DNA from: Zingiber officinale
Taxonomy: Eukaryota; Streptophyta; Magnoliopsida; Zingiberales; Zingiberaceae
DNA length: 64,000 nucleotides
NCBI RefSeq assembly: GCF_018446385.1
Contig: NC_056000.1
Location: 56,080,722-56,144,721 of the forward strand
Reading direction: 5' to 3'
The notes under the pieces are model-generated. The model worked only from the letters and a program-made list of their open reading frames with translations, did not search any database and was not told the DNA's origin. The position numbers were made by a program, and so were the translations under genes. Shown here piece after piece: positions 60,488 through 64,000 of this stretch; the stretch's first letter is position 1; each line of letters starts with the position of its first letter.

Positions 60488-63400
60488 TAATTCTTTACAC
60501 TAACTTCATTGCAAGGTCTGGAAAAACATATGTAAGCAAGATGTGGTCAACCCACTACATAACATATGTGGTATATGGAGTTAAATGACAAGACATACAT
60601 GGTCAATATTAAAATTAGTAAAAAATATTTATATTAATATCTACAAGGTTTGAACTTTTAAGTCATGCCTGAGTTTTGATTTTGACCAGAACAATACAGT
60701 TTTAATATCATATTGGAGTGTTGACACACAGCGTTGATAACAAACTAAAGGTGCAAGGAGGAAGGAGATGAAGTAAAGACAATTGCATACCTACTGGTAA
60801 ATATTTAAAGTATTATCTATCTTAGGTCTACAGCTAGAATTCTACAATTTTAACATTGCGTTATGTTAATGCTTAGACATAGTTTAGTGTACATTGAATC
60901 TTACCAAGATGAATTTAGATGAGTTTTATTCTTTAATATCCTTTTGTAAATACCCTTATGTTGGGACGATGGTTCCTTCTTTGTGCTAAGGTCTAACTAC
61001 GTTGTTTTAATGGTTTGAAAATAAATGTAAGTTAGGTCTTTGTATTTTATCATGCATATTGTGCCAGATTGTTATGAATTTGAAGCTTAAAGTGGTATAT
61101 CTTGAATGAAAGCCAATGGATGTGGAGCCATAAAGAGCTTCACACTCGTGGATAGTCATCAAGCTTGGAAATGGATCCAAAGATACATGTGTTATTTTAG
61201 ATTGTAACAATCCGATTTAGTTTCTAGGTAGAGTTTGTTATTTAGCGAGCTATCTCTTAGGTCATAGAGAATGTTTGAAAGGTTATCTTAGAATTTAAGG
61301 TTGATTGCATGGTCAACCAAATTTAGTATTTTGGTTGACTAACATTTGGCCAAAGTAAATGTTGTCTCAATGGTCATATCACAAATGTTGGTCAAACTAA
61401 AGTGGTTTTTTGGTAGACCAAAGTCCCTAGAAATGACAATTGAAGCTGTGTTTACAAGCTATTGTATAGGATATTTTGGCACTGATACTTGCAAGAAAAC
61501 ATCTAATCATCCTCTATATTAATCATGTGCTAAAAGGAACATCAAGAGACTTTGAAAGAAAACACAATTTCATCCTTAGAATTGAAGTTCTTCCAGATTA
61601 AACTCTAGTCACCTCAGTTTAGATCTTTATACATAAAGTGAGATTGAGTTTTTTTTTTCTCATTGTTTATCTTCTTAAAATTGTGTTTGCTTTTAGAGGG
61701 CATCTAGAAACATTCCACATGGATTGTATCATTCAATAGAAAGTAATCAACAATAAGAGGAACTTGCTGGAGACTACAAAGATAGGCCCCATGGAGTGAG
61801 CAAGAACTAGTTTGCTCAGATAGAAGGTATCTAGATTGATGTAGGATGAGCTCTAGATCAAGAAGTGACTCGACTAGGGAGAGTCTAGTCAAGTTATGTC
61901 ACCAAGTGTTACGTATCATCATTAAATGGAAAAAAAAAAATTATCAACCTTTTCATGAAGTTAATGAACTCTATGCATAAACTCAAGATTTCTCTAACTT
62001 GGACCCAAAAATGAACTAAACCAAGAAGTGTTAGTTACAAGAATTGAAAATGTCACCTTGTTTCCTATCGTACGTCCCAATCCGCATGGAACAGCCGCAA
62101 CATCAACATCACCAATATGTGACTGAAGGTCCTTCCTAGCCCTAGGAAAATAATAAACTAAGATTATATAATTGATAGTGAAGGCAAAATACAAGTTTTG
62201 AATCATAGATGCACTAGAAAAGGTTACGAGTGTAGTGAAAACATAGCATGTGTTGAATTTTCACTTATTTCTTGTTTAAGCTGAATGCTCACCATGCAGC
62301 AATGAGTAACCCTGCCAGCTGCCTGGAACCAATCCGCTGAAAGGATGTTCTTTCATCTAGAGTATTGCCTATAGTATCTAACCACCACTGGCCATTAGCA
62401 CTTCCCTCAATTCCTACCTAAGATCATTAAAGAAAAATTAATAATGTAAGAAAAGCACCAAAATATGACTTAATATTCACAAATCTTCCATCTATATGGC
62501 AAATGCAATAAACACAATAGATCTACTTGCACCTTTCATCTTAATAATAGTAAATATGAAAAGTCAACAACTTATAAACTAGAATTATGGCTTGAACCAT
62601 TTCACAATATTCAATCTCTGATTGGTAAGATGCATCAGGGTCCTCATCTTATGGCTTGACTTTTTATGCCCTAAACCCTAAATCTTGGATTCTCACAAGT
62701 GAACAAATATTCTGTATTGGATATGCTTTTGGTTCATAGTTTGGCTTCTTATTCAGAAGCTAATCCCTTACAACTTGAATATTTTTCTTAAGCCAAGATT
62801 GTGTTGCTTGTCTTCTTATTGGTAAGTTCATCTCTATGGCCTCACTTCAACCCTAAGCCCTATCTCAATTTATGAACACACAATACCTCAATATCTTATG
62901 GCTTGGTTTGTGGCTTGATTTTCCCTAGAAAAGAAAAATATTTATCATATTGTATGTACACTCATAGAGCTCATTTTTTAATTGGTTTGGTATTGTTCAT
63001 AGACTCTCAATATAATAAAATTCATCTGGTGTGAAGACCTTTGTTAGTCAATTTCCTAATCTCTGAATTCCACCATTGGATTAAACTTGGTCAGTTTATC
63101 CTTTTCTTGATAGGGAAACAATAATAAGAAACCAAATATTTTCATAATAAATCAAAACAAGTTAAGAAAATCCTGTCCAGGAGCATAAACCAACTTTCAT
63201 ACAGCAGTCAGAATCCATAAGAGTAATATCATAATTAACATGTGGTAAATATCTTACACTTTCTTTAGCAGCAGACATTGCCAGGAATCCTGCCCCCATT
63301 TCCACCTCTTGCAACCCAACTACAACTAAATCAACTTCTGATGCTGCGGTACCCAACCAGGACATGAGGGAATCAGGAGATGCTCTTTCTTGTCCAACAT

Positions 63401-64000
63401 TCCAAGTTCCAGCTAAGATCTTAAGATTTTCAAATTTTGTATATGATTGCTCCTTTTGGGCAAGTTCTATTCGCAATAAATCATCAATAGGTCCAGGAGA
63501 TCTTATATTCCACCCACGTATCCCGCCATGTTGTGCCAGTGTGAATATATATGAGCCTCCAACAGCCATCTTTATAACTGGACTGCTATGTGCAATCCAT
63601 TCTCCAATCAGATTGCAATCAAGATCAAAGATCTGAATATTGCCACTAGCATAACCCACCCATAACCGTGGCCCATGTGTACAGATACACTGAACAGAAG
63701 AACAATGATGCAGAACCTCTTGCAATCGATTCCCATTTCCATCCCACTGAACTAGTGTTCCATTTGTACATCCAGTCCAAACCATTCCATCTGTTGATGT
63801 AGTTATTGCTTCTGTTCTCTGATTATCTTCTCCGAATGGTCCCTTTGATGCAACTCTGCGAACAACACCAGCTGCTCCTAGAATGGCATTACGTGAACGC
63901 TGGAAAAAACCAACCGAACCCTGCGACTTTTCCTTCTTTGATGAGGAACCAATCTTTGTCTTCATTTCATCGTCCAAAGATGGATCTTGTGAAGATGGAA
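56883..64000 (-). CDS. WD40-type inositol polyphosphate 5-phosphatase (FRA3/5PTase12-14 type), 3' part
   Basis: Minus strand, 5' end beyond the window. Exons: 64000-63258 (partial), 62417-62293, 62141-62057, 59462-59300, 59190-59153, 59057-58790, 58444-58321, 58207-57847, 57239-56883; all introns GT-AG, phases consistent. Members of this plant family remove the 5-phosphate of inositol phosphates or phosphoinositides and influence actin, cell-wall and seedling growth. Seen: end of the WD40 region ([33 protein letters not shown]), catalytic domain from [45 protein letters not shown] and SDHKPVRC, then the conserved C-terminal region ([24 protein letters not shown]) ending SARRP. No stop or frameshift is seen, so this is the functional parent of the truncated copy at 50336-53632. 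Confidence 0.92.
59463..62056 (-). other. Phosphatase intron containing the right duplication breakpoint
   Basis: 2.6 kb intron between exons 62141-62057 and 59462-59300. Duplicated sequence ends at 60487; the rest to 62056 is unique. No gene or recognised mobile element; a short poly-T tract lies near 61650. Confidence 0.7.
62418..63257 (-). other. Phosphatase intron, no further feature
   Basis: 840 bp, AT-rich, with repeated variants of tcttatggcttg (about 62646-62890) but nothing coding. Confidence 0.6.

Noticed and set aside
62616-62900. Repeated tcttatggcttg phrases as a regulatory array
   Set aside because: Few, irregularly spaced and degenerate copies within an AT-rich intron.

Overview
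This is a nuclear plant genome window, from a flowering plant. The evidence is split genes with GT-AG introns, three plant-type housekeeping genes, abundant Copia-type LTR retrotransposons, an Au-type SINE and hAT-like elements. The GC-rich first exon of the FHA gene and the retroelement style suggest a monocot (perhaps Zingiberales), but that is a weak inference. No rRNA gene, tRNA gene or CRISPR array was recognised.

Left third (1-17375): nested, rearranged LTR retrotransposons that carry a gag-like ORF with two zinc knuckles but no pol (TR-GAG type). LTR1 (about 1.07 kb) appears in full at 5891-6958 and as a truncated copy at 1-601. LTR2 (1.62 kb) is complete at 13059-14679, lacks its 5' end at 6959-8340 and is a fragment at 602-1206. 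LTR3 lies at 15109-16096. The LTR1|LTR2 junction occurs twice, about 6.35 kb apart, so one copy is a duplication. LTRs and internal regions carry arrays of short hairpins and family-specific palindromes (GTCGAC or ATCGAT).

17376-21394: a 4.0 kb foldback element, essentially one giant inverted repeat built of smaller nested palindromes.

22108-42178 (+): a NIPA-type magnesium transporter gene with 8 exons (313 codons) spread over 20 kb. Its 13 kb intron 2 holds a complete but dead Copia element (23833-31129) with a perfect 5-bp target-site duplication. Intron 6 holds an Au SINE. Intron 7 holds an hAT-like remnant and a decayed LTR.

43513-48114 (-): an FHA-domain protein of the FHA2 type, convergent with NIPA.

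48151-60487: a recent direct tandem duplication (unit 1 48151-54654, unit 2 54655-60487). Its ends lie 37 bp upstream of the FHA start codon and inside an intron of the neighbouring gene, a WD40-containing type II inositol polyphosphate 5-phosphatase (FRA3/5PTase12-14 type, minus strand, 56883 to beyond 64000). The duplication left a 5'-truncated second copy of the phosphatase (50336-53632). It still has six exons in perfect frame and lies directly downstream of a duplicated FHA upstream region. A 683-bp hAT-like element inserted into unit 1 after the duplication; unit 2 preserves the empty site.

No wholly new biological system is demonstrated. The strongest leads are the covarying hairpin arrays in the gag-only LTRs, the giant foldback element, and the possible FHA-promoter / truncated-phosphatase gene created by the tandem duplication.
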